Assembly: GCF_002113125.1 (NCBI RefSeq)
Contig: NZ_NEJP01000003.1
Location: forward strand, 248,001-312,000
Length of the DNA: 64,000 nucleotides
Direction: 5' to 3'
Origin: Pseudomonas sp. B20(2017)
Lineage (GTDB): Bacteria > Pseudomonadota > Gammaproteobacteria > Pseudomonadales > Pseudomonadaceae
In this document: piece after piece, positions 38,061-47,981 of the stretch
Layout: every line of letters begins with the position of its first letter
Numbering within the stretch: the first letter of the stretch is position 1
The notes under the pieces: model-generated
The model's input: only the letters and a program-made list of their open reading frames with translations
Told to the model about the DNA's origin: nothing
Databases searched by the model: none
Position numbers and translations under genes: made by a program

Positions 38061-39164
38061 TTATTCCATCAACCCCCAGGCCCCTGGTACATCTTTATCT
38101 CCACCTGCCCCTCCCAACTTCAAAGCCAGACGCAGATTATTGACAGAGTCGGCGTTTTTCAGAGCTTCCTCTTCAGCGATAGCGCCTTCTTTCACCAGTT
38201 GATACAACGCCCTGTCAAAGGTGAGCATTCCCTGTTCTTCGGACTTTTCCATAATGCCTTTCAATTCTCCAAGCTCATTGCGCCTGATCAGGTCGGCGAC
38301 GGTCGGAGTTCCCAGCATGACTTCCACCGCTGCCCGGCGTTGACCATCGACCGTTCGAACCAGGCGCTGCGATACGAACGCCTTGAGGTTGTTGCCCAGC
38401 GAATGCAGCAATTGCGGGCGGCGTTCCTCGGGGAAAAAATTGACGATCCGGTCCAGTGCCTGATTGGCGTTGGTGGCGTGCAAGGTCGATAGCACCAGAT
38501 GGCCGGTATCAGCAAACCCCAGGGCGTGCTCCATGGTTTCCTGATCACGAATTTCGCCGATCAGCACCACATCCGGGGCCTGGCGCAGTGTGTTCTTCAA
38601 GGCTGCATCGAAACTGCGGGTGTCGACGCCGACCTCCCGCTGGTTGATGATCGATTTCTTGTGACGATGGATATACTCGACCGGGTCTTCAATGGTGATG
38701 ATGTGCCCGCTGCTGTGACGATTGCGATGATCGATCAGCGCCGCCAGCGAAGTCGATTTTCCAGAGCCGGTCGCACCCACGAACAGAATCAGCCCGTGCT
38801 TGAGCATCACCGTCTTGAGCAGGACTGGCGGAAGCTTGAGGTCTTCGAATCGCGGAATGTCAAGTTTGACGTTACGGATCACGATCGACACGTCGTTGCG
38901 CTGTTTGAAGATGTTGACCCGGAAGCGACCGATGCCCGTGCGGGAAATCGCCAGGTTCATTTCCAGATCCCGGTCGAACTCCCGGCGCTGCTCGGCGTCC
39001 ATCAGGGAGGCGGCGACAGTCGCCACTTCGCCGGGTTTGAACGGCTGATCGCTCAGCGGCGTCAGCACCCCGTCGAACCGCGCACTGGGCGGCGCGCCCG
39101 TGGACAGGAACAGATCCGAACCGTGGCGGCTCGCCAGTTGTTTGAGCAATGCATCGATTTCCAT
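38061..39164 (-). CDS. pilU: PilT/PilU-type retraction ATPase of type IV pili (PilU-like)
   Basis: 367 residues. Secretion-ATPase family: Walker A VGATGSGKSTSL near residue 127, Asp box HIITIEDPVEYIH, Walker B PDVVLIGEIRDQETM, and His box GHLVLSTLHATNANQ. The N-terminus SRHGSDLFLSTGAPPSARFD and the segment ISRTGIGRFRVNIFKQRNDV favour PilU over PilT. The ATG at 39164 gives the usual start EIDALLKQLA. No pilT or other pilus gene lies next to it here. Confidence 0.9.
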   Translation of the reverse strand: MEIDALLKQLASRHGSDLFLSTGAPPSARFDGVLTPLSDQPFKPGEVATVAASLMDAEQRREFDRDLEMNLAISRTGIGRFRVNIFKQRNDVSIVIRNVKLDIPRFEDLKLPPVLLKTVMLKHGLILFVGATGSGKSTSLAALIDHRNRHSSGHIITIEDPVEYIHRHKKSIINQREVGVDTRSFDAALKNTLRQAPDVVLIGEIRDQETMEHALGFADTGHLVLSTLHATNANQALDRIVNFFPEERRPQLLHSLGNNLKAFVSQRLVRTVDGQRRAAVEVMLGTPTVADLIRRNELGELKGIMEKSEEQGMLTFDRALYQLVKEGAIAEEEALKNADSVNNLRLALKLGGAGGDKDVPGAWGLME

Positions 39165-39291
39165 GGCCAAAAGCACCTGCGAAGCTTTCAATGAACTTAA
39201 GACCGTGCGTCGTGACGCGACGGGCCTTACAGCGTCTACCGCATTAGGATAGTAGACGCCGCCTCACCGACCGACGCCCAGGATTGATGTG

Positions 39292-41829
39292 ATGAACGCT
39301 GTACCGAACACCAACGACGCCCAGGCACTGATTGCCCGAACCGACTGGAGCCGCAGCCCGCTGGGCGCCGCTGGCACCTGGCCGCAAAGCCTGCGCACCG
39401 CGGTGGACATCGTGATTCACTCGCCGATGCCGATGCTGCTGTTGTGGGGTCCACAACTCACCCAGATCTATAACAACGGCTTTGCGCTGCTGGCCGGCAG
39501 CAAGCATCCGCACGCTTTCGGACAGCCGGCGCACCAGATATGGCCGGAACTTCGAGACTTTACCGACCCGATTTACAGCGCCGTCCTACAAGGCCAGGTG
39601 CGGACCTACAGTGAACGACGCTTCACCCTGCAACGGGACGGCCAGGATTCCGACTTCTGGCTTGACCTGACCTACAGCCCGATCCGCGACGAAAGCGCCC
39701 AGGTCGCCGGAATCCTCGTCACCGCCATCGAAACCAACGAACGCCGGCGCATCGCCCTGGAATTGCAGCAACGCTCGGAAGACAGCCTCAAGGCCCAACG
39801 CGAAAGCGAAGAACGTCTGCAACTGGCGCTGGCAGCCACCGATGCGGTTGGCACCTGGGATTGGGACATCGGCGAAGACCGCTTCATCGCCGACGCGCAT
39901 TTCGCCCAGTTGCACGGTGTCGACCCGGCGCTGGCCGGTCAGTTGCCGATCAGCGAATACCTGCACGGCGTGCACCCCGAAGACCGCGCGCTGATTGCCC
40001 GCAGCATCAAGCATTGCATTACCCATGGCACTGAATACGCCGAGGAGTACCGCCTGCTGCAGGCCAATGGCGAGCTGCGCTGGGTGTTCGCGCGCGGGCG
40101 CTGTTACAAGGATCATCACGGACGGCCGATGCGCTTCCTCGGCGCCGCGCTGGATCTGACCGAGCGCAAGCACACCGAGCAGGCATTACGGCAAAGCCAG
40201 ACCGAGCTGCAACTGATCATTAACGCCATGCCAATCCTGATCAGCTATGTCGACCACGAAGAACGCTTTCGCCTGAACAATGCCGCGTACCTCGACTGGT
40301 ACGGACTCACGCCTCAAGAGCTGTACGGTCGCACGATCCGCGAAGTGATCGGCGAAGAGGCCTATTTCCTGCGTGCACCGTACATCGCCGAAGCCCTGGC
40401 CGGCCGCCCCTGCTCGTTCAGCCTGTACACGCCGCACCGTGACGGCAGCCAGCGTCATGCCCTGATGAATTACCTGCCGCGTCACGGCGCGGACGGTGCG
40501 GTGAACGGCTTCTACATCTTCGTGATCGACGAGACCGAACGCAAAAAGACCGAAGAAGACCTGCGCAACCTCAATGAAACCCTTGAGGAGCGCGTGAGTG
40601 CGCGCACCGAACAACTGGCCCAGGCCAACCAGCGTTTGCAGAACGAGATGTTCGAGCGCGAACGCGCCGAAGATGCTTTGCGCCACGCGCAGAAAATGGA
40701 AGCGGTCGGCCAGCTCACCGGCGGCATCGCCCACGACTTCAACAACATGCTGACCGGCATCATCGGCAGCCTCGACCTGATGCAGCGCTACATCGCCAAT
40801 GGCCGCGCCGATGAGATCGGCCGTTTCACCGACGCGGCAGTGTCCTCGGCCAACCGCGCGGCGGCGTTGACCCACCGTCTGCTGGCGTTCTCCCGGCGCC
40901 AGTCGCTGGATCGCAAGACCATCGACGTCAACGAGTTGATCCACTCGCTGGAAGACCTGATCCGCCGTACCAAGGGTGATCCGATCGAGCTCACATTACG
41001 CCTGGCCGACAACGTATGGTCGGTCAGCACCGATGTCAGTCAACTGGAAAACGCCCTGCTCAACCTGGTGATCAACGCTCGCGATGCCATGCCGGACGGC
41101 GGTGAGTTGCTGATCGAAACCGCCAATGTCTACCTGGACGGCAACGACATCACCACTCTGGAACCGGTCAAGGCCGGTGATTACCTGATGCTCGCGGTGA
41201 GCGACAACGGCACCGGCATGACGCCTTCGGTACGTTCGAAGGCGTTCGATCCGTTCTTCACCACCAAACCGATCGGCCAGGGCACCGGGCTCGGGTTGTC
41301 GATGATTTATGGCTTTGCCCAGCAATCCGGCGGGCACGTCAGCCTGGACAGCCTGCCGGGCCAGGGCACCTGCGTGCGCCTGTACCTGCCTCGTTTGCAT
41401 GCACTGGAACCGGAGTGGCCGGTGATCGAAACGGTTACCGAGGCTCCCGCCGTCGCCACCGGCGAAACCGTGGTGGTGGTCGAGGACGATCCGGCGGTGC
41501 GCATGCTGGTCATGGACCTGCTCAAGGAGCTGGGTTATCGCGCCCATGAGGCCGAAGACGCCAAGGGTGCCCTGCCATTGCTCGAATCCGATTTGCGGGT
41601 GGACCTGCTGGTGACCGACGTCGGCCTGCCGGGCATGAACGGCCGGCAAATGGCGGAGATCGCCCGCCAGCATCGTCCGGGGCTCAAGGTGTTGTTCATG
41701 ACCGGTTACGCGCAGAAAGCCGCCGAGCGTCAGGGCTTCCTCGAGGATGGCATGGACATGGTCGCCAAGCCGTTCTCCATCGAACAGCTGGCCGGCAAGA
41801 TCCGCACGATGATCAGCCAAAACCCGTGA
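39292..41829 (+). CDS. Hybrid sensor histidine kinase/response regulator with PAS domains
   Basis: 845 residues, no transmembrane helix. Order: a divergent PAS-like N-terminal domain at about 30-150 ([20 protein letters not shown]), PAS at about 175-290 with PAC-like ending [20 protein letters not shown], a third PAS at about 300-415, a coiled coil, HisKA with the phospho-histidine near 480 ([16 protein letters not shown]), HATPase ([29 protein letters not shown]), and a C-terminal receiver with phospho-aspartate near 775 ([13 protein letters not shown]). Cytoplasmic signalling protein; stimulus and any downstream partner unknown. ATG 39292 has AGGA eight bases upstream. Confidence 0.93.
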   Translation: MNAVPNTNDAQALIARTDWSRSPLGAAGTWPQSLRTAVDIVIHSPMPMLLLWGPQLTQIYNNGFALLAGSKHPHAFGQPAHQIWPELRDFTDPIYSAVLQGQVRTYSERRFTLQRDGQDSDFWLDLTYSPIRDESAQVAGILVTAIETNERRRIALELQQRSEDSLKAQRESEERLQLALAATDAVGTWDWDIGEDRFIADAHFAQLHGVDPALAGQLPISEYLHGVHPEDRALIARSIKHCITHGTEYAEEYRLLQANGELRWVFARGRCYKDHHGRPMRFLGAALDLTERKHTEQALRQSQTELQLIINAMPILISYVDHEERFRLNNAAYLDWYGLTPQELYGRTIREVIGEEAYFLRAPYIAEALAGRPCSFSLYTPHRDGSQRHALMNYLPRHGADGAVNGFYIFVIDETERKKTEEDLRNLNETLEERVSARTEQLAQANQRLQNEMFERERAEDALRHAQKMEAVGQLTGGIAHDFNNMLTGIIGSLDLMQRYIANGRADEIGRFTDAAVSSANRAAALTHRLLAFSRRQSLDRKTIDVNELIHSLEDLIRRTKGDPIELTLRLADNVWSVSTDVSQLENALLNLVINARDAMPDGGELLIETANVYLDGNDITTLEPVKAGDYLMLAVSDNGTGMTPSVRSKAFDPFFTTKPIGQGTGLGLSMIYGFAQQSGGHVSLDSLPGQGTCVRLYLPRLHALEPEWPVIETVTEAPAVATGETVVVVEDDPAVRMLVMDLLKELGYRAHEAEDAKGALPLLESDLRVDLLVTDVGLPGMNGRQMAEIARQHRPGLKVLFMTGYAQKAAERQGFLEDGMDMVAKPFSIEQLAGKIRTMISQNP

Positions 41830-41879
41830 CTTGAGGCATAATCCGCGCCCCGCCGTCACCCCGCTACAGGTATTGCACA

Positions 41880-42155
41880 ATGAAAGCCCAAGCCCGCCAC
41901 ATTCTGGTGAAAACCGCCGAAGAGGCTGAAAAACTCAAACAACGCATCGCCAACGGTGAAGCGTTCGATGTGCTGGCGAAGAAGTTTTCGACCTGCCCGT
42001 CCGGCAAGCGCGGCGGCGATCTGGGTGAAGTGCGGCCGGGGCAGATGGTCGGTGCGATCGATGCGGTGATCTTCAAGAAGCCGCTGCGCACGGTGCACGG
42101 GCCCATCAAGAGCAAGTTCGGGTATCACCTGGTGCAGGTGTTTTACCGCGACTGA
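41880..42155 (+). CDS. Second parvulin-type peptidyl-prolyl isomerase
   Basis: 91 residues, a lone parvulin domain: KAQARHILVKTAEEAEKLKQ, FDVLAKKFSTCPSGKRGGDL, RPGQMVGAIDAVIFKKPL, KFGYHLVQVFYRD. Clearly a paralogue of the protein at 22079, with the shared core STCPS...GGDLG...PGQMV. Cytoplasmic. Start ATG 41880. Confidence 0.93.
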   Translation: MKAQARHILVKTAEEAEKLKQRIANGEAFDVLAKKFSTCPSGKRGGDLGEVRPGQMVGAIDAVIFKKPLRTVHGPIKSKFGYHLVQVFYRD

Positions 42156-42175
42156 GTGATTGGCTTCAGGGCCTC

Positions 42176-42250
42176 TTCGCGGGCAAGCCCGCTCCCACAA
42201 AAGAACTGTGAACGACACACAATCATTGTGGGAGCGAGCCTGCTCGCGCT
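42176..42250. repeat. Paired REP element
   Basis: TTCGCGGGCAAGCCCGCTCC (from 42177) faces GGAGCGAGCCTGCTCGCG (to about 42248) around a 40-base centre. It lies between the convergent parvulin and sugar-kinase genes. Confidence 0.82.
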
Positions 42251-42279
42251 TCGATTGCACAGCAATCGGCCATCACCGC

Positions 42280-43212
42280 TTACTTCGGAATCAATGCGCC
42301 AGGCACTTGAATGACCTTGCTCGCTAACAGATGCCCGGCCTGCGCCGCTTCCGCCGGACTTGCGCCGGACAAACGACTCGCCAGATACGCCGCACTGAAC
42401 GAATCCCCCGCCGCCGTGGTGTCCACCACTTTCTCGACCTTCTGCGCCGGGACTTCAAACGCTTCCCCGGCGCAACGGATCAGACAGGCTTCGGCCCCAC
42501 GCTTGAGCACCACTTCCAGCGTGCCGATCTGCGCGTACGCTTCAAACACTGCCTCACAGTCCTTGAATTGGAACAGCGCCTGCTCGTCGTCCACCGTCAG
42601 CAACGCCAGATCGACATGGGGCAACACGTTGCGATAGGCCGCCCGCGCATCCTCCACTGAAGCCCACAGGCGTGGGCGGTAGTTATTGTCGAAGACGATT
42701 CGCGCATCACGCTGACGGGCTTCGATCAAGGTCTCGATCAGTTTTTCCCGACCCTGTGCCCCAAGCACCGCCAGCGTGATACCGCTGAAATACAGCACGT
42801 CGTAATCCGGCAGCGCCGCCAGAATCGGTGCGGCCGCTGGCGTGGTGAAGCAGTCGCGAACGGCGGCTTCGTTACGCCAGTAGAGGAAGCGGCGCTCCCC
42901 GGCAGCGTCGGTCTGGATGCAATACAGCCCCGGCAACCGACCGGGCAAACGCTGAACCAGATCCAGGCCAATGTTTTCATCGGCCCAGCTGCGGCACATC
43001 GCGTCACTGAAGCTGTCATCCCCCAGCGCGGTGACGTAATCGACCTGCGCCTTGTCGCCCATGGCGCGGGACAGATAGACCGCCGTATTCAGCGTGTCAC
43101 CGCCAAAGCTCTGTTGCAGGCTGCCATCGGCACGTTGCTGGAGTTCGATCATGCATTCGCCGATCAGAGCGATGCGCGGGGTGTTCGGACCCAATGGACT
43201 GAGCGTGTTCAT
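42280..43212 (-). CDS. kdgK: PfkB-type sugar kinase, probable 2-dehydro-3-deoxygluconokinase
   Basis: 310 residues. Ribokinase/PfkB fold: IALIGECMIELQQRADGSLQ, the substrate-side FGGDTLNTAVYLSR, NNYRPRLW, and the catalytic motif DTTAAGDSFSAAYLASRL with the base aspartate. GECM...GGDTLNTAVY is typical of KDG kinases. It phosphorylates 2-keto-3-deoxygluconate to KDPG for the Entner-Doudoroff aldolase. Its ATG overlaps the TGA of the dehydratase gene (TGATG), so the two are coupled. Confidence 0.9.
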   Translation of the reverse strand: MNTLSPLGPNTPRIALIGECMIELQQRADGSLQQSFGGDTLNTAVYLSRAMGDKAQVDYVTALGDDSFSDAMCRSWADENIGLDLVQRLPGRLPGLYCIQTDAAGERRFLYWRNEAAVRDCFTTPAAAPILAALPDYDVLYFSGITLAVLGAQGREKLIETLIEARQRDARIVFDNNYRPRLWASVEDARAAYRNVLPHVDLALLTVDDEQALFQFKDCEAVFEAYAQIGTLEVVLKRGAEACLIRCAGEAFEVPAQKVEKVVDTTAAGDSFSAAYLASRLSGASPAEAAQAGHLLASKVIQVPGALIPK

Positions 43213-44432
43213 CAGAAGCAGGTTTCCATGGTTTCGATCACCGACAGCTGCTCGTCCACCAGCAGCCCTACGCGCCACTTGTCGAAGGTCAGGCACGGGT
43301 GCGAGGTGCCAAAGGAAATGATGTCACCCACACGCAATTGCACACCCGGTGCCACGGTCATGAACGCGTGCTGGTCCATCACCGCCGTCACTTTACAGGC
43401 GCCGACATCGTCGCCCACCGCCGGCAGCACACCGGCCTTGTAACGCAGCAGCGGCACCGGCATGCCGGCATCGAACGCCACGTCACGCTTGCCCAGGGCA
43501 ATCACGGCAAAGCCCGGCTCCGGCATCGACTGCACGTGAGCCCAGACTTCCAGCGCCGGACGCAGGCCTTCATGCAGGTCGCTGCGACGGTCGAGCACGC
43601 AGCACTGCGCTTCTTTATAGATGCCATGGTCGTGCGCCACGTAACTGCCAGGACGCAGCACGCTGAGGAAACGCCCGCCAGCATTCTGCGCTTCGAACGA
43701 TTCGGCGATCAGGTCGTACCACGCCGAACCCGACGCGGTGATGATCGGCTTGGCGATGGCGAACGCGCCGCTGTCCTGCAACTGCACCGCCAGTCGCACT
43801 AACGAGGCCGCGAATTCACGGATACCGCTGACCGCATGATCGCCGTGGATCACGCCTTCGTAACCTTCGATGCCAGTCAGGACCAGCGCAGGTTGCGCGC
43901 CAATGGCTTTGGCGAGTTCGATGACTTCCTGCTCGCTGCGGCAACCGCAACGGCCGCCGACCACGCCGTACTCGATCATCACGTTCAGCCGCACGCCACG
44001 GGACGCAAAGTAAGCGCCCAGATCGGCGACGTTGTCCGGGTGATCGACCATGCAATAGAAATCGAAGCCCGAATCGGCCGCCAACAGATCGGCGATCAGC
44101 GCCATGTTCGGCGTGCCGACCAGTTGGTTGGCCATCAACACCCGGCGCACGCCGTGGGCGTAAGCGGCGCGGGTCTGGGTGGCGCTGGCCAGGGTGATGC
44201 CCCACGCGCCGGCGTCGAGCTGACGACGAAACAACGCCGGGGTCATGCTGGTTTTGCCGTGGGGCGCGAGTTCGGCGCCGCTGTCGCTGACGAATTTCTG
44301 CATCCACCGAATGTTGTGCTCCAGCGCTTCGCGGTGCAGCACCAGCGCCGGCAGACTGATGTCACGCACCAGTTGCGCGCCGAGCGCGGCATCACCCTTT
44401 TCCACGGCAGCAATGTTGTTGGCAGTCGTCAT
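43212..44432 (-). CDS. Fold-type III PLP enzyme, probable D-glucosaminate dehydratase
   Basis: 406 residues. DSD1/D-threonine-aldolase-like enzyme: LPALVLHREALEHNIRWMQK, PLP lysine K60 in LAPHGKTSM, FDFYCMVDHPDNVADL, and a C-terminal metal-site region SFGTSHPCLTFDKWR with conserved His and Cys. Often labelled 'amino acid deaminase'. The neighbours (KDG kinase coupled downstream; RidA; amino-acid ABC transporter) fit D-glucosaminate ammonia-lyase, which yields 2-keto-3-deoxygluconate, the kinase substrate. ATG 44432 has GAGGAG seven bases upstream. Family certain; substrate inferred from context. Confidence 0.85.
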   Translation of the reverse strand: MTTANNIAAVEKGDAALGAQLVRDISLPALVLHREALEHNIRWMQKFVSDSGAELAPHGKTSMTPALFRRQLDAGAWGITLASATQTRAAYAHGVRRVLMANQLVGTPNMALIADLLAADSGFDFYCMVDHPDNVADLGAYFASRGVRLNVMIEYGVVGGRCGCRSEQEVIELAKAIGAQPALVLTGIEGYEGVIHGDHAVSGIREFAASLVRLAVQLQDSGAFAIAKPIITASGSAWYDLIAESFEAQNAGGRFLSVLRPGSYVAHDHGIYKEAQCCVLDRRSDLHEGLRPALEVWAHVQSMPEPGFAVIALGKRDVAFDAGMPVPLLRYKAGVLPAVGDDVGACKVTAVMDQHAFMTVAPGVQLRVGDIISFGTSHPCLTFDKWRVGLLVDEQLSVIETMETCF

Positions 44433-44471
44433 GGTCGAACTCCTCACAGTCGCGCCCGCAGGCAGGCGCGG

Positions 44472-45236
44472 TTATTCGTTGATTCGCCGGGCGAGGCTGT
44501 TGGCGCTCTCGATCAAGACCCGGCGATAGTCGTTGTAATTGTTCTTGGCATCGGCGCGCGGGGCGACGATGCACAGGGTGCAGATGGCAACGCCTTGAGG
44601 GTCTTTGACCGGGGCGGCGAAGCAATGGGTAAAGGTGTCGGCGACACTGTCGAAGGAGAAGAAACCGTCGATGCCGGCCTGACGGATTTCCGCCAGAAAC
44701 GTCTCCATCGGCAGACGTTCGCCACCCGGCAAAATGAAGTCGTCGGGGTCGATCAGGTCGCTGATCTGCTGGTCGCTCAAGTGCGCCAACAGCAAGCGTC
44801 CGGACGCCGTCCACGGGATCGGCGCGTTCTCGCCGATATCGGAAGAAATGCGGAAATGCCGCTCGCCCTCCTTCATCAGCGCCACCGTGTATTTGCGCCC
44901 GTTGAGCAGGCACATCTGCGCGGTTTCCCGGGTCTGGCTGACAATTTCCTGCAACGCGTGATCGGCCTCGCGACTGAGGTCGAAATGCCGCAGATGCGCC
45001 TGCCCGAGGAAGTACAGCTGACGACCGAGATAGACGTGACCATCCTTGCCCACCGGCTCCAGAATCCGCCGTTCGAGCAATGACGCCACCAGTTCGTAGA
45101 CCGTGGACTTCGGGCTGCCGATGCCGTTGGCGATATCGTTCGGACGCAGTGGCTGGCCGATTTCCTTGAGGAAATCGAGGATGTCGAACGCCCGGTCCAG
45201 ACCGCGTGCCCGGCGCTTGATGGTGTCTTCGGTCAT
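44472..45236 (-). CDS. IclR family transcriptional regulator
   Basis: 254 residues. N-terminal winged HTH (RALDILDFL-like: GLDRAFDILDFLKEIGQPLR, GIGSPKSTVYELVASLLER) and C-terminal effector domain (MCLLNGRKYTVALMKEGERH, IPWTASGRLLLAHLSDQQIS, CTLCIVAPRADAKNN). It lies between the PLP enzyme and RidA genes on the same strand and probably controls the cluster; a TTCCG-N6-CGGAA palindrome of the type bound by many IclR proteins lies before the transporter gene at 48856. ATG 45236 is preferred over an in-frame ATG at 45251. Confidence 0.92.
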   Translation of the reverse strand: MTEDTIKRRARGLDRAFDILDFLKEIGQPLRPNDIANGIGSPKSTVYELVASLLERRILEPVGKDGHVYLGRQLYFLGQAHLRHFDLSREADHALQEIVSQTRETAQMCLLNGRKYTVALMKEGERHFRISSDIGENAPIPWTASGRLLLAHLSDQQISDLIDPDDFILPGGERLPMETFLAEIRQAGIDGFFSFDSVADTFTHCFAAPVKDPQGVAICTLCIVAPRADAKNNYNDYRRVLIESANSLARRINE

Positions 45237-45300
45237 TTCAGTGGTCCCCATTCAAAGTGCCGGGAGTTTACCGACAGTTTTGCGTCGACCGTTAGGCCGC

Positions 45301-45367
45301 CATCGCCAGCAGGCTGGCTCCCACATTTGGAACGCGCTCCCCTGTGGGAGCCAGCCTGCTGGCGATG
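45301..45367. repeat. Perfect 25-base inverted repeat, REP-related
   Basis: Arms at 45301-45325 and 45343-45367 are exact complements (core GGCTGGCTCCCACA / TGTGGGAGCCAGCC) around a 17-base loop. The motif is the 'GCCAGCAGGCTGGC' variant of the REP family. It lies between ridA and iclR, both on the minus strand, so it may reduce readthrough from the transporter genes into iclR or protect the upstream mRNA. Confidence 0.88.
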
Positions 45368-45380
45368 AAGTCACCCCGGC

Positions 45381-45770
45381 TCAGGCCTTTTTCTTGTACG
45401 CAATGCAGTCGATCTCGACCTTGCAGTCGACCATCATGCTCGCCTGCACACAGGCCCGGGCCGGTGCGTGTTCGGGCTTGAAGTACTCGCCGAAGACCTT
45501 ATTGAAACTGGTGAAATCCCGCGGATCGTCCAGCCATACGCCGGCCCGTACCACATCTTCCAAGCCATAACCGGCCTCTTCGAGGATCGCGATCAGGTTC
45601 TTCATGGTCTGGTGCGTCTGCTCGACGATGCCGCCCACAATGATCTCGCCATCCACCGCCGGCACCTGCCCGGAAACGTGCAGCCAGCCATCGGCTTCAA
45701 CGGCGCGGGCGAATGGACGAGGCTGACCGCCAGCGGCGGTGCTGCCGGTGCCGTAACGAGTAATGCTCAT
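45381..45770 (-). CDS. RidA family enamine/imine deaminase
   Basis: 129 residues. YjgF/YER057c/UK114 fold: PFARAVEADGWLHVSGQVPA, QTHQTMKNLIAILEEAGYGL, and the signature ARACVQASMMVDCKVEIDCI with the reactive-site cysteine and acidic residue; the usual binding arginine is represented by R105-like 'PARACV'. RidA proteins hydrolyse reactive 2-aminoacrylate or imine products of PLP dehydratases, which fits the PLP enzyme in the same cluster. Confidence 0.93.
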   Translation of the reverse strand: MSITRYGTGSTAAGGQPRPFARAVEADGWLHVSGQVPAVDGEIIVGGIVEQTHQTMKNLIAILEEAGYGLEDVVRAGVWLDDPRDFTSFNKVFGEYFKPEHAPARACVQASMMVDCKVEIDCIAYKKKA

Positions 45771-45801
45771 GGATGTTTCTCCTGATTGAAAAAGTGAAAA
45801 G

Positions 45802-46599
45802 TCAGAACCGCGTGCTTTTGAGAAATTCCGCCAGCCGCGGCGATTGAGGACGCTCGAACAGTTCCTTGGGAGGCCCCTGCTCTTCGATGCGCCCCTGATT
45901 CATGAAAACGATCTTGTCCGAGACCTCGAAGGCAAAACGCATTTCGTGGGTCACCAGCAACATGGTCATGCCGTCCTCGGCCAGGCCCTTGATCACGTTA
46001 AGCACTTCGCCGACCAGTTCCGGGTCGAGGGCCGAGGTGACTTCGTCGAACAGCATCAGGCTCGGGTTCATCGCAATCGCCCGGGCAATCGCCACACGCT
46101 GTTGCTGACCGCCGGACAACTGGCCGGGAAAGTGATTGCGCCGCTCCAGTAGACCGACCCGCTCCAGCCATTTCTCGGCCAGGACCACGGCTTCGTCCTT
46201 GTGCATTTTTTTGACTTTGAGCAAGCCGAGCGTGACGTTTTGCAACGCGGTGAGGTGTGGGAACAGGTTGAATTGCTGGAACGCCATGCCGGTCATCGCA
46301 CGATGCCGGGCGATGACTTTTTCCGGATGGCGTACGCGTTTGCCATTGAGTTCGTCATAACCGATGGATTCGCCGTCGAGCAGGATCTGCCCGCCCTGGA
46401 ATTCCTCCAGCATGTTCACGCAGCGCAACAGCGTGGTCTTGCCCGAACCACTGGAGCCGATCAGCGTCACCACGTTGCCGCGCTGCATGCTCAGGTCGAC
46501 GCCCTTGAGCACTTCGACCGCGCCGTATTGTTTGTGCAGGCCACGGATGTCCAGCAGGGGCTGACCGTTCTGGACGTTGGAAACTTGAGCTTGAGTCAT
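45802..46599 (-). CDS. Polar amino acid-type ABC transporter ATP-binding protein
   Basis: 265 residues. Walker [22 protein letters not shown]-loop [20 protein letters not shown], signature [18 protein letters not shown], Walker [21 protein letters not shown], and switch histidine [11 protein letters not shown]. HisP/GlnQ type. Overlaps the upstream permease by four bases. Likely imports D-glucosaminate or a related amino sugar acid (context). Confidence 0.93.
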   Translation of the reverse strand: MTQAQVSNVQNGQPLLDIRGLHKQYGAVEVLKGVDLSMQRGNVVTLIGSSGSGKTTLLRCVNMLEEFQGGQILLDGESIGYDELNGKRVRHPEKVIARHRAMTGMAFQQFNLFPHLTALQNVTLGLLKVKKMHKDEAVVLAEKWLERVGLLERRNHFPGQLSGGQQQRVAIARAIAMNPSLMLFDEVTSALDPELVGEVLNVIKGLAEDGMTMLLVTHEMRFAFEVSDKIVFMNQGRIEEQGPPKELFERPQSPRLAEFLKSTRF

Positions 46600-47258
46600 G
46601 GCAGGGCCACCCGCTTTTCAATGTGCCGGCCGAGTAATTCGATGCCGTAGTTGATGACGAAGAACAGAAAACCGGCGAACAGATAAAACTCCAGGGTCAT
46701 GAACGTCCGGGCGATGATCTGCTGGGTGCTGAGCAACAGCTCGGCCACGCCGATCACAGACAGCAAGGTCGAGGCCTTGACGATTTCCGTGGACGAGTTG
46801 ACCCAGGTCGGCAGGATCTGCCGCAGCGCCTGGGGCAACAGCACATAACCGAGGGACTGATAGAACGTCAGGCCGATGGCCTTGCCGGCTTCCATCTGTC
46901 CGCGTGGCAACGCCTGCAACGCACCGCGCACGATCTCGGCCACGTGGGAGCCGCAAAAAAGCGTCAACCCGAGCGCGCCGGCCTGAAATGCGCTGATCTG
47001 CCAGCCGAGCGCCGGTGCCATGTAAAAGCACGCCAGCACCAGCACGAACACCGGCGTGCCGCGAATCAGGTCGACATAAAAGCGGAACGGCGCGCGCATC
47101 CAGAACTTACCGTAGGTCAGAACCAGCCCGGCGAATACGCCGATGACCGTGCCGAACAGAATGGCCAGCGCCGACACTTGCACGCTGGTCAGAAAGCCTT
47201 GCCACAAGGCTTCGCGGGCAATCCACAACTCATGCAACCAACTGGTGGATTCGTACAT
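46596..47258 (-). CDS. Polar amino acid-type ABC transporter permease (1)
   Basis: 220 residues, five or so helices. HisMQ-type: [40 protein letters not shown], and the EAA loop [20 protein letters not shown], then [20 protein letters not shown]. Pairs with the next permease. Confidence 0.92.
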   Translation of the reverse strand: MYESTSWLHELWIAREALWQGFLTSVQVSALAILFGTVIGVFAGLVLTYGKFWMRAPFRFYVDLIRGTPVFVLVLACFYMAPALGWQISAFQAGALGLTLFCGSHVAEIVRGALQALPRGQMEAGKAIGLTFYQSLGYVLLPQALRQILPTWVNSSTEIVKASTLLSVIGVAELLLSTQQIIARTFMTLEFYLFAGFLFFVINYGIELLGRHIEKRVALP

Positions 47259-47267
47259 CGCAGCCTC

Positions 47268-47930
47268 CTATCGGCGGATTGCCAGACGCTGCTCGAGGTA
47301 ACGCAGCAGCATGGCAATGAGGTAACAGGCCGCGACATACAACGCCGTGGTCACCAGCCAGGTTTCGATCACCCGGTAGCTTTCGACGTTGATCTTGCGC
47401 GCGTAATAGGTCAGCTCCGGCACCGCGATCGCGGCGGCCAGCGAGGTGTCCTTGAACAGCGAAATGAAGTTGTTCGACAGCGCCGGCAGCACGTTGCGCA
47501 ACATCACCGGCACGGTGACGTAGGCCTTCACTTGCCATTCGCCCAGGCCGATGGCCAGCCCCGCTTCACGCTGGCCTTTGGGGATGCTCAACAAACCACC
47601 GCGGAACACTTCGGTCAGGTACGCCCCGGCATACAGCGACAGGGTGATGATGAACGACGGGATCTTGTCCAGCCGGATCCCCAGGCTCGGCAACGCAAAG
47701 TAGATCAACAGAATCAACACCAGAATCGGCGTGTTACGGATCACCGTCACATACACCGATGCCAGCACCCGCAAGGCGCGATGCCTGGACAGCAAGGCAA
47801 ACGCCATCAGCAGGCCGATCACGCAGCCGATGGCGATCGACACCAGCGCCAGTTCGAGGCCCAGACCGAGCCCCGCCAGCAAGGTGTCGAAATCGCGCCA
47901 CACGGCGGCAAAGTTCAACTGATAGTTCAT
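47268..47930 (-). CDS. Polar amino acid-type ABC transporter permease (2)
   Basis: 220 residues. HisMQ-type with IGCVIGLLMAFALLSRHRAL, YVTVIRNTPILVLILLIYFA, EAA loop QREAGLAIGLGEWQVKAYVT and PVMLRNVLPALSNNFISLFK. Nine bases separate it from the other permease. Confidence 0.92.
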   Translation of the reverse strand: MNYQLNFAAVWRDFDTLLAGLGLGLELALVSIAIGCVIGLLMAFALLSRHRALRVLASVYVTVIRNTPILVLILLIYFALPSLGIRLDKIPSFIITLSLYAGAYLTEVFRGGLLSIPKGQREAGLAIGLGEWQVKAYVTVPVMLRNVLPALSNNFISLFKDTSLAAAIAVPELTYYARKINVESYRVIETWLVTTALYVAACYLIAMLLRYLEQRLAIRR

Positions 47931-47981
47931 GGTCGGCAGTACCTTGAGCGGGGCGCAGCACGGCGCCCCACTCTCACGGGA